Origin: Hydractinia symbiolongicarpus
Taxonomy: Eukaryota; Cnidaria; Hydrozoa; Anthoathecata; Hydractiniidae
Length of the DNA: 64,000 nt
Direction: 5' to 3'
NCBI RefSeq assembly: GCF_029227915.1
Contig: NC_079877.1
Location: 13,701,351 to 13,765,350 of the forward strand
Shown here: positions 37,978 through 48,310 of the stretch, piece after piece
Position numbering within the stretch: position 1 is the stretch's first letter
Layout: the number at the start of each line of letters is the position of its first letter
Program-made: the position numbers and the translations under genes
The notes under the pieces: generated by a model
What the model saw: only the letters and a program-made list of their open reading frames with translations
The model's database searches: none
What the model was told of the DNA's origin: nothing

Positions 37978-39858
37978 TTATTTTTCAAGTTTCTGTAACA
38001 GCAACTGCATCATTTGGCTCTGTTGAGCTTCCATTTGCAGTAATGAATCTTGAAAAAGTCTCTGCTGGTCTTTCATTAAACCAGTCTCTTCCTTTCCTAA
38101 GTCCAATTCCGCCTTTCTCAGCTTCCTTTCCTCCTCTCTATCTCTCATCATAGATTCATTTCTTTCTCTAAAAAAATCCATCCTGTCATTATCCTTGTTT
38201 TTTTTCTTTTTCCTGGATCTCCCATTCTTTCCATACACCTTTTCCTTATATTTATAGCTTTTTCGCGGTCATGTTCTGTGTTTTCTTTTTTACTCTCAGT
38301 TGCTTCTTTAATTAAATCCTGCATCAACTGCTCCAACTCACTGTATGTACATGTGATTCCACTGCCTTTTTCTTCTGCCCTCATTTTTCTTAAAAACTTG
38401 TCTTTTACTATCTGGAACCTCTCTCTCACCACTCTTTCGGAAACAGGAATTGTTATGCTTGACTTCTCGCAATTTTCTGCAATGTCTTGCCATGCCATTC
38501 TTCTTTGCGTTGATCCTTTCTTTGTTTAAAAGGGGTTTCTTACTGATATCTCCTTCATCAGGATCAGTAAGTCACCCTCTTGCCACCTAGACCTACAGAC
38601 AGGAAGCACAAATATATATAAATTGTTATAAATATACCCTTTTGAACTGAAACACTAATCAATGCTAAATAGTATAATTTACCCCTTTTCTGTTAAACTG
38701 ATGGTGTTTTTTTGTTGTTGTTTTTGTGGCGGTTGAAATTTTGATTTCGTTATGTTACCTGATGATCCCAATGTCTGACTAAATATATAAAAAACTTTAC
38801 AACTAATTCCTATTGCAAGATCTACTAGTCTAGCAAACTATATAACTATTAAGGCTAAAATATGATCAATTTAATAATATTTACCCTTTTTCTGATGAAA
38901 TAATAGGGTTTTTTTGTTGTTTTGGTTTTGTAATTGTGCACGATGATCCCAATGTCTGACTAAATATATAAAAACTTTTATTGCAAGATTTATATACTGG
39001 GAAAGCAAACTAAATAAATTTCCTTTTTGTTAAAAAAACTGAATATATATATATATATATATATATATTTTAAAAAAACACTTTATTTAAAAATAAAATT
39101 CACGAAGCTTTTCGAAACAGTGTTATATTATCAATGATTTTTGGCTGATTTTATAATAAATATATATATATATTATATAAACTATTTAATATACTAATAC
39201 AGCTAAATTGTGATTCCATCTAGTTTTTTTACCTATTAAAATTAAGCTAAATTTTTAAACTATTTAAGCTAAGCTTTTACCGTTTTTCTGTTAAACTAGT
39301 TGATGATGTCTTTTGTGTAGGTTTGTTCTTTTCTTGAAATTGCATGGTTGATGATAATATTGACTGACTAAATAAAAAGCACTTAGTACGTTGTACACTT
39401 GTTTCACGCTGCGAGATTTACTTGGCCACTTCTAGAGATCATGCTGTCAGCATATAGCTGTGCTACACAGTTTCAATTACTCTAAGACCTTTCAATCATG
39501 TCGGAACTTTGTGTTGTCTAACAAGAAGCTAGCCAGCTAAAATGTAGCAAGCCAGCTATAGCTAAAACTATTCTTTTTACTATATATATAGCTACCTAGC
39601 TAAATAAAAAGACTATTCAACTATACTATAATAAAAAGGCTCACTATTCAACTATGCTATAGCTAGCTACCTCGCACATAATTTATCCCACTCTTCCACA
39701 GCTTTTTTGCCATCACTCCCATGTACTATAAAATCTGTTGGAGTTGAATTTGTTTTAAAAAAACTTTGTCCTGTGTTGTCTCTAGAACTTTCGCCAGGTG
39801 ACGGTAGAGATTTGCATAATTTTTGCAGTATATCTTTGTTTATAACAATTCTTTTCAT
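37978..39858 (-). pseudogene. Harbinger accessory Myb/trihelix-like protein gene, with duplicated exons and lesions
   Basis: Minus strand. A first exon at 39858-39667 starts MKRIVINKDILQKLCKSL and ends in a good donor. Three similar small exons follow near 39368-39286, 38957-38885 and 38782-38686; each begins after TATTTAG, and the last two both start with the codons for QTLGSS. The main exon from about 38588 encodes a trihelix DNA-binding block (RWQEGDLLILMKEI, AWQDIAENCEKS, RVVRERFQIVKDKFLRKMR) followed by a charged helix. An in-frame TAA occurs near 38525, and a frame change near 38235 is needed to reach the coiled C-terminus MQLLLQKLEK. In Harbinger elements this partner helps carry the transposase to the nucleus and to the DNA ends (family knowledge). 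Exon edges are approximate. Confidence 0.72.
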
Positions 39859-40161
39859 CCTGCTTATGCTTAAGAAGTTTTCTCTCTGACTTTGTTTATG
39901 CTTGTCAGTTTCATTTTTGCTTTACCGTTTATTTGCCGCACATTTTTTTCACCCTAAGCACTTGTGCCTGAAGAAATGATTGTATAAATAGTCTTAGGTC
40001 ACAACCACTGTATCTTACGTGCCTACGTATGGTTTTCACGTCGGCAAGAAAAGGATACGGCGCGGGGAAGTTATGCAGGGTGGTTATTTCCAAAGCAATT
40101 CGCTATTCCCAATCTTTAAAGGTACCGTCATCCGTCAAATTTGAGTTTGCGCAAGTTCCCT

Positions 40162-40699
40162 AATGCTTGCGCCAACACAGAAGGGCAGTTTTTACAAGGT
40201 GATAAAATATAGAGGGTATTCATTCATTTTTTTATTGAATGATCATTAAAAGTCAAATTCCACGACATTAACACGTATAAGTGTTTGTAGTACAAACTGA
40301 AACAGTCTCGTTTATTATCTTTTTATCTTTCCTTTTACTAGGAATCAAGGCGTTAACATCCCTTCCCTTTTTTAAATCTGACTGAATAAAACAGTAACTA
40401 CAGATAGAAAATACAAATAACGTGTTAATCCTCAATAGTAATAATGTTCTTTACACGTTTCACGCTTTTAGGTGAGTTCTGTGAACATCGAACGAATATC
40501 TCGATTAGCTTTCTGCTTTTTTTCCGTGGTTGTACCCAATCTCGTAGTGATTGTATCTTTCAACGGTCTAATTTGTTTGACCCTAAAAAAGACCCCATTA
40601 TTATTTTGTTTTTGGACGAAATAATAATTGGGTATATTTGGTTTTAATGATTTTTAAATACCAGTCAATGAGAAAGTGATTTTTTACATTTCCAAGTAA
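40162..40699. other. Short intergenic stretch; no gene seen
   Basis: AT-rich sequence between the Harbinger element and the pogo relic. A 67-codon frame at 40444-40647 has no recognisable content. Confidence 0.35.
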
Positions 40700-41383
40700 G
40701 GTGACTTTTGCTATAACTTTTAGTGGTACCTTCTTGTCCATGATACTTACTTACTGCGGTAAAACAAGTAAATCACTTTCAACATACAAGTTTCCCAGTA
40801 GCTTTTCTGTAAGTGCAGACCCAACCTATTACAGCAAAGAAAACAAGTCCTGTAAGTCTTGGTCCCTTATACCCAAGAGGCCCGCGAGAAAGAAAACCTT
40901 TTAGCCGATCCAAAAGCACTTGCAGTGATGATATCTTTTCAGGACATAAAGCACCAACCGTATTAAATTGCTTTAAAGAGCACAATATTGAGATTGTTTG
41001 CGTTCCTTCAAATATGACGTGCCTGCTACAAACTCTGGATCTTACAGTAAATGGTCATGCTAAGAAATTTACACGTCTCGCCTTTAATGAATGATATTCC
41101 ACGCAAATAGTGAAACAACTTGATAGTGGCAAATCATTAGTTGACCTGTACAACCATATGAACACAGAAGAGTGCCTTGAAAGCCTCTGGAATCACCGAA
41201 GCTGGAAAAGCTAGAAAAGCTGCCCTTTACCCGTTGGGCCCATTTTATGATATCGATCCTCCTATGGAATCAGAGGAAAATACTGTAGAATATGACCCGA
41301 TAAGTGAACTTTTTAACTATCAACTATCGATTGGATACTCGTTCATAGATACAGAGTCTGATGAATCTTCCAGCAGTTAATCT
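40700..41383 (+). pseudogene. Pogo/Tigger-type (DDE_1) transposase relic
   Basis: Three broken frames read in order as a DDE_1 transposase. First come TFAITFSGTFLSMILTYCGK and YKFPSSFSV. Next is the region around the second catalytic Asp with FKEHNIEIVCVPSNMTCLL and LDLTVNGHAKKF. Last is a C-terminal tail ending ESDESSSS at 41380. Frameshifts occur near 40780-40900 and 41095, and the expected catalytic Asp-Val-Phe stretch is damaged (FSGHKAP remains). The N-terminal DNA-binding half was not found. Confidence 0.8.
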
Positions 41384-41479
41384 GAGTGGGTACTACAAGA
41401 TGATCTTGACCGAAATGGTTTTAAAACATTGTTTAAGCTTACTGACGAACTTTAAATTACCTTATCGATAATAAAAAGG

Positions 41480-41835
41480 CGGCAAAAGAATTAGTCGGCA
41501 AAAATATTAGTCGCTTTGACAAAATATAGTCACTTTTTGCCGACTAAATTTTTGAATTTAATCACTTCTTTGACTAAATTTTTCAATTTGGTCACTAATA
41601 AAAAATAATCGCATAAAACTGATAAGAAACAAGGAAGAAAAAACGGCAAAAAGGTGGTCGGAAAAAAAATTAGGTCGAAAAAAAAAATGTCGGCGAAAAG
41701 TTTGGTCAGTAATAAAAAAGTAGGTAAAAATTTTAGTCGGCAAAAAATAATAGTCACTCAGTCAAAATTTAGTGCCTTTTTACCGACTTTTTCTACCGAT
41801 ATATTGTATATTAAACTATTATATTATAGTAAACT
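41480..41835. repeat. AGTCGGCAAAAA-rich inverted-repeat block
   Basis: The word AGTCGGCAAAAA recurs at 41490-41510 and about 41735, and its inverse TTTTTGCCGACT occurs near 41535 with a variant TTTTTACCGACTTT near 41780. Between them TTAGTCGG, TAGTCACT and TTTGACTAAATTTTT alternate on both strands. The block can fold back in several ways and has no plausible gene; probably a nested or decayed MITE. Confidence 0.55.
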
Positions 41836-41884
41836 TTCACCATGATAAGAAAAACATTTTTTATTTAAATTAATTTTATCTCTT

Positions 41885-42150
41885 TCTTTTAAGCCGCGGA
41901 ATTTAATAAATCAATCAATCCGCGAAACCTGCAAATATCTAATTCCCGCGAAAGTTTATCCGAATAAATTAATGAAATCCGGGAAGATATTCTATTCGGA
42001 GAAACTTTCGCGAGAGAAAATTTTGCGAATTTCGCGTTTTTGACCTTTTTCGCGAAACTTTGCCTCGCAAAACTTTCAAAAATAGCCATTCGCGAAAGGT
42101 TATTCAGTAAAAACTTTCTAAATTGTCGATTCGCGAAATTTTATCCACTC
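41885..42150. repeat. Cluster of CGCGAAA / TTTCGCG words, left of the caspase
   Basis: More than a dozen CGCGAAA-type words on both strands, with recurring GCGAAAGTTTATCC and ATTCGCGAAA phrases. CpG-rich words in such AT-rich DNA are unusual. Similar clusters lie at 42720-42900 and 44690-44860. Likely copies of one short dispersed repeat. Confidence 0.5.
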
Positions 42151-42287
42151 AAATTTTAAAAAAATTTGTTGGTTTTAAATGTTGTTTTTGACTTTCCCTT
42201 TGGCTCGCTCTCCCGATATAAAAAAAGAGAAACATTGAAAAGTCTTTGAATGCTAGTTGAACGATTGCCTTTTACAACTAAAAAGCA

Positions 42288-42593
42288 TCAGCCGATGGTA
42301 ATGATATCATTATTAATGGATGGAAAGTCGCTGGAATAGATATACGAAGCCATTGTACTTAGATTAAGTAAGCTATCTAGGTTAGATCCTTTCCAATGAT
42401 ATTGATCCCTTGGTCGATCAAGACCCCCTTTATTAGCTTTCAACGCCGTTTGCAGAATTGATGAAGAGGAGCGGAATGCTTCTAGCCGAGTTACTGGCGA
42501 ATAAGATGAAGACCACGTTGCATGGGAGCCGGAAGAAGACTGGGAGCCTAGAAATGTGTTTAATCTGTTTTGTGATTTTGACGATGAACCCAA
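42288..42593 (-). other. Serine-rich open frame, unassigned
   Basis: About 100 codons on the minus strand, rich in Ser and Asn (LGSSSKSQNRLNTFLGSQSS at the left end), with no ATG at its start and no clear splice acceptor. It could be a terminal exon of an unfound gene. It lies about 700 bases past the caspase stop on the same strand; no link to the caspase could be shown. Confidence 0.25.
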
Positions 42594-43291
42594 TTTGTAA
42601 ATAGAAGTTTTTACATACCATTAGAAAAAAAATTACATCGTTAAAAACACTTCTTCCTTTTTCTGTCATAAGAAATATAGGCCGCCTTTTTTATAAAAAC
42701 AAAAAAATAAATTTATAATCATGAATCGCGAAAATTTATCTTGCCAAAACTTTTCAATTTTAGATCGCGAAAGTTTATCTCGCGAAAACTTTTCAAATTA
42801 AAGATTCGCAAAAATTTATCCAAAGAAATTCGCGAGTTTTCGGACTCGCAAATGTTTCTCACGCGAAAGTTTCTCCAAATAAAGTAACAAGTGCAGAAAT
42901 TTTGTTACTGGCAAAATTCGCAAAAATAAGATTTTGAGAATATGTCATAGTAAAGATGTTGCAAACATAAACTTTCTGAAATTGGCGATTGTAGAAAATT
43001 TCAATACCACTAATTTTTGAGTATCATCACTCTTCAGAATTAAATATTATATTATTTTTTTCGTTTTCAAAGGCTTGGATCCAAGAAGGATCACATTTCA
43101 GTTTTAACATACAATGAAGTGACACAAGAGATGTTGTATTACAACTTGGATTACAACTTCTTTCCTCCAAGATTACAATGATGCAGAGATTATTTTTATC
43201 TTTACTGCTTCAGCTGGCACAGCAATATTAAGAACTATTCAAAACAGAAATTAATTTTTACCCTTGCAGTAATTTATCACATTTCTTACTT
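42594..43291. other. 3' flank of the caspase gene; second TCGCGA cluster
   Basis: Bases 42720-42900 hold another group of ATCGCGAAAATTTATC-like phrases. The remainder is AT-rich and shows no gene. Confidence 0.4.
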
Positions 43292-44188
43292 TTAACTTTT
43301 TACGCTCTCTTTAAAAGGCGGGAAAAAGTAGAATTCCTTTCTAAATTGACTAACAGTACTTGACACTTGTCTTCTGTCATGTGTTTCAGTAATGTTCGTT
43401 TGTGATTTTCTTTCTGATATAATTCTATTGACTTTCGTTAGCATTCGAATTATATCAGTGTTATGTGCGTGTTTGCGAAATACAGAACAAAGTGTCTGTA
43501 TGAACCATGAACCAGTCTGCGAATTTCTCCACGAATAAAATCCTTTCGCAGTCGAGTAAGCAAGCAAGAAATCAGCTTCAATAGGTAATGAAGACGGTTT
43601 AGTTTTAGTTATTCCGTCAACTTTGTCCAGACTATTCATGTAGTCTGAGCCTTGACATGCTTGAATGATAAATATTTTCGGCTTTCCCGCCAAATTTGAG
43701 ACACGAAATAGTCGAGTCAATTTCTTAATCTCGATACTTTCATCTGTGGCAAAAATTATATTTTCATGGCCGTGTGTTAAAAAAGTGCAGATTAAAGCAC
43801 CCATGTTACTGTAGTCATCGTAAGAAGCCATCGTCATAACCTGTTTTAACTCTTTTTTGTTTAAATCGTCAAAACGTTCAACAATAAATCCTAACGCCAA
43901 AAACAACCGAGTCAATTCCCTTGCGTCTATTTCGGTACCTTCTCGAGGAAATTCATCCAATCCGGTTTTCGGATGAAAGTTTTTTATGTTTATTATTATC
44001 AGACGCCCTCTTGGGTATGTATCCATTTTGTAAAACATATCAGAATCTATTCCACTGAGATCAGTTTTAAAATTCGCTGTTGAGGTTTCTTCATTTGGAA
44101 AATAAATATTATATCTGTCACCTAAGTATTTTACAGGGTTGTAAATTTTAAATTTCGTCATCATTGCACCGTCAATGTCTTCCTCCAT
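43292..44188 (-). CDS. Executioner-type caspase, complete in one exon
   Basis: A single frame of 298 codons on the minus strand from ATG 44188. The short prodomain (about 45 residues) has no CARD or DED, so it is of effector type. The catalytic His is in LTHGH (His139) and the catalytic Cys in QACQG (Cys178). Substrate-pocket residues are Arg82 in EFPREGTEID, then SLPIEADFLLAYSTA and YSWRNSQTGSWFIQTLC (Arg221), very close to vertebrate caspase-3. The linker between large and small subunits has Asp residues (DKVDG, Asp191) suitable for activation cleavage. Effector caspases cut many proteins after Asp in apoptosis (family knowledge). No intron interrupts it, unlike its neighbours, which suggests origin by retroposition or intron loss. 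All key residues are present, so it should be active. Confidence 0.96.
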   Translation of the reverse strand: MEEDIDGAMMTKFKIYNPVKYLGDRYNIYFPNEETSTANFKTDLSGIDSDMFYKMDTYPRGRLIIINIKNFHPKTGLDEFPREGTEIDARELTRLFLALGFIVERFDDLNKKELKQVMTMASYDDYSNMGALICTFLTHGHENIIFATDESIEIKKLTRLFRVSNLAGKPKIFIIQACQGSDYMNSLDKVDGITKTKPSSLPIEADFLLAYSTAKGFYSWRNSQTGSWFIQTLCSVFRKHAHNTDIIRMLTKVNRIISERKSQTNITETHDRRQVSSTVSQFRKEFYFFPPFKESVKS

Positions 44189-46369
44189 GATGCAGTCAAA
44201 ATTTTACTTTTTTATTTGTTGTTGTTGTACATAGAACGCGTTACGATGTTCGATCTTTGTTCGAATTTTCTGCTAGGAGATTCATCTCGACCATACACAT
44301 AGCCTCGCCAGTTTGTATGATGCACAAGTCAGTAATAACATTTTAAATAGATAATATTTACTCTAAGAACTTTTACTTAAAATAACTTTATTTATATTCT
44401 TTTTATTTCGTGCTTAGAAACGACATATTTGCCAGATGAAGGAATTTGAACTGTTCAACCTTCAACAAACTTTTATTTATGCTTAATGCACGATCAGATG
44501 GCTGTCATAATAAATTCCATGTTTTTTCTACTCAACTTTTTCTACTAAAACAAGAAAACTCTCTGTTATTATGAACTGTTCATAGGGTCTTAAAAATTAA
44601 TGACTTTAAAAGATTTATCAAAAACATTATCTCAACTTACATCTGCACACAAAACGCAGATGCTTTACACATAGATTTATCTCGATGAGTAGATTAATTT
44701 TCGCGAGAATTTTTTTTGGAATAAAACTTAATTTTCGCGAGAACTATCAATTTTGAAATCGAATTTGATTTAGAACTATCAATTTTGAAATAAAAGTTAA
44801 TTTTCCGAGAACTTCTTTTCGCGAAGCTGACGTGTCCTTAAATCAAATTTCGCGGATTTTCGTCATCTGCGGGTTTTTATTTCTAAATTTGTACCGCCCG
44901 TTTTTAAGAGCTTTTATGTAGGAGCTAGGAGACATAAATTAAAGAGAGCTAGAAATTGAAATTTACATATATTTTATATGTAGTTCTAAGTAGAAACTTT
45001 ACAAATTTATTTCTAGACATTTTTTTACTAATTTTTTTGTTTAAACATTGCATCTATTCTCCTATTTTTGCAAAATTAAAATTTGAATGTCGGTGCAATC
45101 AGAAGATATCTCTAAACATTAGAAGAACAAATAAAGGCCACAACAAAGCATATTCATCAGATATGTTCACTTCTTGCAACAACTTGCCCCTTGTCACGGC
45201 TTTTAAAATGGACAGCAAAAGTGAAATTGTGCGTGGAGTTATGGCCCTCCTGACTTCACTATACACGAAGCCATTGCCATCTAAAGATGGATACGTCTTG
45301 TGGGATGCAGGTGTAGTTGTTTGGTATAAACTTTCGCACAAACACTTCTCTCACATTTCCTTGCCCAGAATAACTTGTCAGTCATTCGTCATAAAAATTC
45401 AAAACAAAAAAATTTTGTTTGCTTGGCCAATGTCAAACAAAACGTTAGCACAACTTTTTGCAAGTCAACAGATGGAGCTCTGGATTGTTAAATGGAGGGA
45501 AAACTGTACGTCATATTCGATATTTCCCTCCCTGAACAGTATGGTACAAGATAAATCATTTGGAGTAAGTCTTGTCTGCTTCTTCCTAAGCAAGCCTAAT
45601 GTGTTTATCCCTAAAAGCAGGTTGACGATAAAACAAATTTATTCTCAATGTTTTTGTTTTTCGACCCTGTCATGATAACGTTGTAACAACAACAACTCGA
45701 CATGAATTTGTTTCCATGTGGTTGAATTGGGGAAATTTTTGCAAACACAATGAGTAAACATCAATTGGTATGAATCATGTTAGTTTATGAATAATTAAAA
45801 AAATATGTTAGGACTTCTCTATCCAAATTTTGAATAGCTCTGAATGGTGAATAATGAATATGTAAGTTTGATCTAAGATTTAGAAAAAGGATATTTTGAG
45901 AGATTTTCAAAGTGAATAATAAATATGAAATTTCGTTACATTTATTACGCCAAAATTTTCTTCACTCACAAAGGACAGGAGTTTTGACAACAAAAATCTA
46001 CCGACATTCAGCGATGGTTATTTCTCTTGTTTATGGTTGGATTATTTTAATTTCGTTTCATGGTAAGAAAACTTTTAAAAACGATTTCGAATTTAGAGTT
46101 GGCCATTACTGAATTACATACAAGGATCATCAAAGAGTTTGTTCGCACCAGAAAGTTTTAGACATGTAAAGGAGGCCTTAGATCTTTGTGTCTAATAATT
46201 TTTTTATTTTTTTTGAATCTTGAATTTTTGACCTTATTCAAAAATATGTGTTTACCACTCCGACGAGCAGAAGCATAATTGTGAATTGCTTGAAACAGAT
46301 GTCAGGACAGGGAATCAAATGTGGAAAATATAGCGCTTTACTTATAGCAATCATCCTTTTTAAAGCAGA
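44189..46369. other. Intergenic; third TCGCGA cluster and one long unassigned frame
   Basis: Bases 44690-44860 hold TTTTCGCGAGAA-like phrases in direct repeats. A 239-codon frame runs from 44956 to 45675 (listed separately). Otherwise AT-rich, no gene recognised. Confidence 0.4.
44956..45675 (+). other. Long open frame of unknown status, 239 codons
   Basis: The longest unexplained frame in the window. The first 30 codons are hydrophobic by AT-richness; the more coding-looking part begins at the internal Met of MDSKSEIVRGVMALLTSLY and continues through CQSFVIKIQNKKILFAW. No domain is recognised, and an 80-codon frame opposes it at 45099-45341. It could be a single-exon lineage-specific gene, a transposon relic or chance. 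Confidence 0.25.
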
Positions 46370-46740
46370 CACCTCTTTATAACGAACGATTTGTACCCTC
46401 ATAAAACTAACCTCCCTATAGCGGACACGCCCAACAATGGGTCACTTAAAACAATTCTAACACAGAGTTTGTTTACGTTTTTACTTAATACAAGTTCTAA
46501 ATATTATATATTGACCGGGCTAGGAAAAGCAAAATCCTTAAGTTTTTTTTGTGAAATTAATTTTAGGCTTCTTTCCTTTGATACACTTTACCGTCGATTT
46601 CAGTATACACTAACGCCTCAAGAGCAGATTATTGAAGCTCTATGAGGTAATTTGGGAGGAATCTCCATGTAGCCGACATCTCTCTATAACGGATACTTTT
46701 TGAGGACCCGTTGGTGTCCACTATAGAGAAGTTTCACCGC
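46370..46740. mobile_element. Degenerate MITE with CTCTATAACGGACAC-type ends
   Basis: The left side has CAGACACCTCTTTATAACGAA and CCTCCCTATAGCGGACACG. The right side has the inverse forms: GTGTCCACTATAGAGAAGTT closes it, and CGACATCTCTCTATAACGGA lies inside. Such ends are typical of pogo/mariner-related MITEs (family knowledge). About 370 bases, no coding content; exact ends and target duplication not resolved. Confidence 0.55.
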
Positions 46741-47329
46741 ATATTTTTTTAGCGTCGTCCTTTTGTTAGCGCTGCTCTATTCGCGTAGCAAAATTGGACT
46801 AAGTGGTTTTTTATAAAGGAATCGTCTGCATAAATATTGAATATGAGTTTGATCAAGCCTAATAAATTTAAACCGCGTCAAATATTTAATATTATTTATT
46901 ACTATTGGTCAAAGCTATTAAGATATAATACATTATCAAAATTATCAAGCTTTTTATTTATCAAATCCTTTTTAAACTTTTAATAATCTAGTACTGATTT
47001 AGTACTTGTTAAGCATTGTAGTGACAATATCGTAAAATTCGACACGATGATAGTAAATATAGTTCCATGACGATTACAAAACGAAAAATTAATGAAGTTG
47101 TACTTGTTTTTTGTTCGCTATGAGCGGAGGTTTCTAAGAGTCCTATTTGCTTCTCTACGACGAGGCGTTTTGTGAGCAGCCTCGATCCCGGGCTCTTTGC
47201 GAAAGGCTAAAAAATACCAAAAAAGGGTCTGCGGAGTTGAGGTTGCTTTTAGGACCAGAATAAGTCCTAAAAGATGACGAACAGAATTGATTGCACATGT
47301 AGTAAACTTTGCATAACTAAGAAAATCCT

Positions 47330-48310
47330 TTGTAAAACAGACGAGTTGATAAAGTTCACTGCGTGACAGATATCAAATTTCTAGGTGTTATACTTGATGA
47401 GAATGTAAACTGGAATAAACATATCATTATCATTAACTCAAAAACTTCTAAATCTATTTGTATTCTCTATAAGGCTAGTCATGTATTGAACAATGTCTCA
47501 TACAATTATATTACTCTTTTATTCACAGCTACTATGGAAACATAGTTTGGGGTAGTACTCACAAAACTAAATTGGAGTCTCTCTATTAGCAACAAAAACA
47601 TGCCAATTACTTTTCAGAACAAGTTGACACATTCAAAGCCTTTGTTTCAACGTATGAACATTTTAAACATAATTTAAATAAACATCTTTCAGACACTTTG
47701 TTTTATGAACAGGTCAAGAAAAAAAGAAGCCCCTGTGGTGTGATAAAAAACAAATATGTCACTAGATCTACTGGGTTGTATTACACGCCATTTAGAAAAA
47801 CAAAGTTCAGTATCTGGAACAAAATCTCCAAAATAAAACCATCAATCTTTTAAAGCTTTTTAATCAAAAGGGAAAAAATTTGTCTTGTGTTGTCTACTAG
47901 AAGAAACATCCTTCTTTCAATAACAATATTCATCATCCCTTTTCGAATCCAAACTAATGTTTGCACTTACACTTTATCCTTTATTTTTTACTAATATTTT
48001 AAACAAGTTGTAAATATTACATATACGTCAGCTGTTATAAATGGAGCCAAAAGTTAACATTTCTCTTTCGACAAGCTCGTGAACTACGCATAGCGTAGAT
48101 CCCGCAGGCTCTCAATGATAAGACTTTTTTGTCTTCTATGAGTCTCCTGACTTGAAGGTATAATCGCATTGCTATATTTTTTATTTTTTCTCTCTTTTAT
48201 TTTTTGTTTGTCTATTTTAAATTTTGACGTATTAAAACTTTTTTCAACGTTTTACCATTGTATACCTTAGAAGTTAAAAAGAGATTACATTGCATTGTAT
48301 CTTTGGGGCA
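47330..48310 (+). pseudogene. LINE reverse-transcriptase C-terminal fragment with 3' UTR
   Basis: Opens with TDIKFLGVILDENVNWNKHI and, after frame breaks, continues through ILYKASHVLN, a degenerate WGSTHKTKLESL and the C-terminal pattern VTRSTGLYYTPFRKTKFSIW. A non-coding tail runs to about 48300. Same general family as the interrupted LINE at 50.5-52.5 kb. Dead copy. Confidence 0.78.

Larger units (their letters stand above)
36537..40161. mobile_element. PIF/Harbinger DNA transposon, both ends present
   Basis: A perfect 17-base terminal inverted repeat, AGGGAACTTGCGCAAAC, opens the element at 36537 and closes it at 40161. The same three bases, AAT, lie directly outside each end (36534-36536 and 40162-40164), matching the 3-bp duplication of the PIF/Harbinger superfamily. 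The terminal repeat contains the palindrome TTGCGCAA, and a further GAACTTGCGCAAAAG lies inside at 36631, a possible protein-binding site. Inside are a DDE transposase on the plus strand and a Myb/trihelix-like gene on the minus strand, meeting tail to tail, the standard two-gene layout. Both genes carry lesions. The element lies between the ASB start and a pogo relic. Confidence 0.93.
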
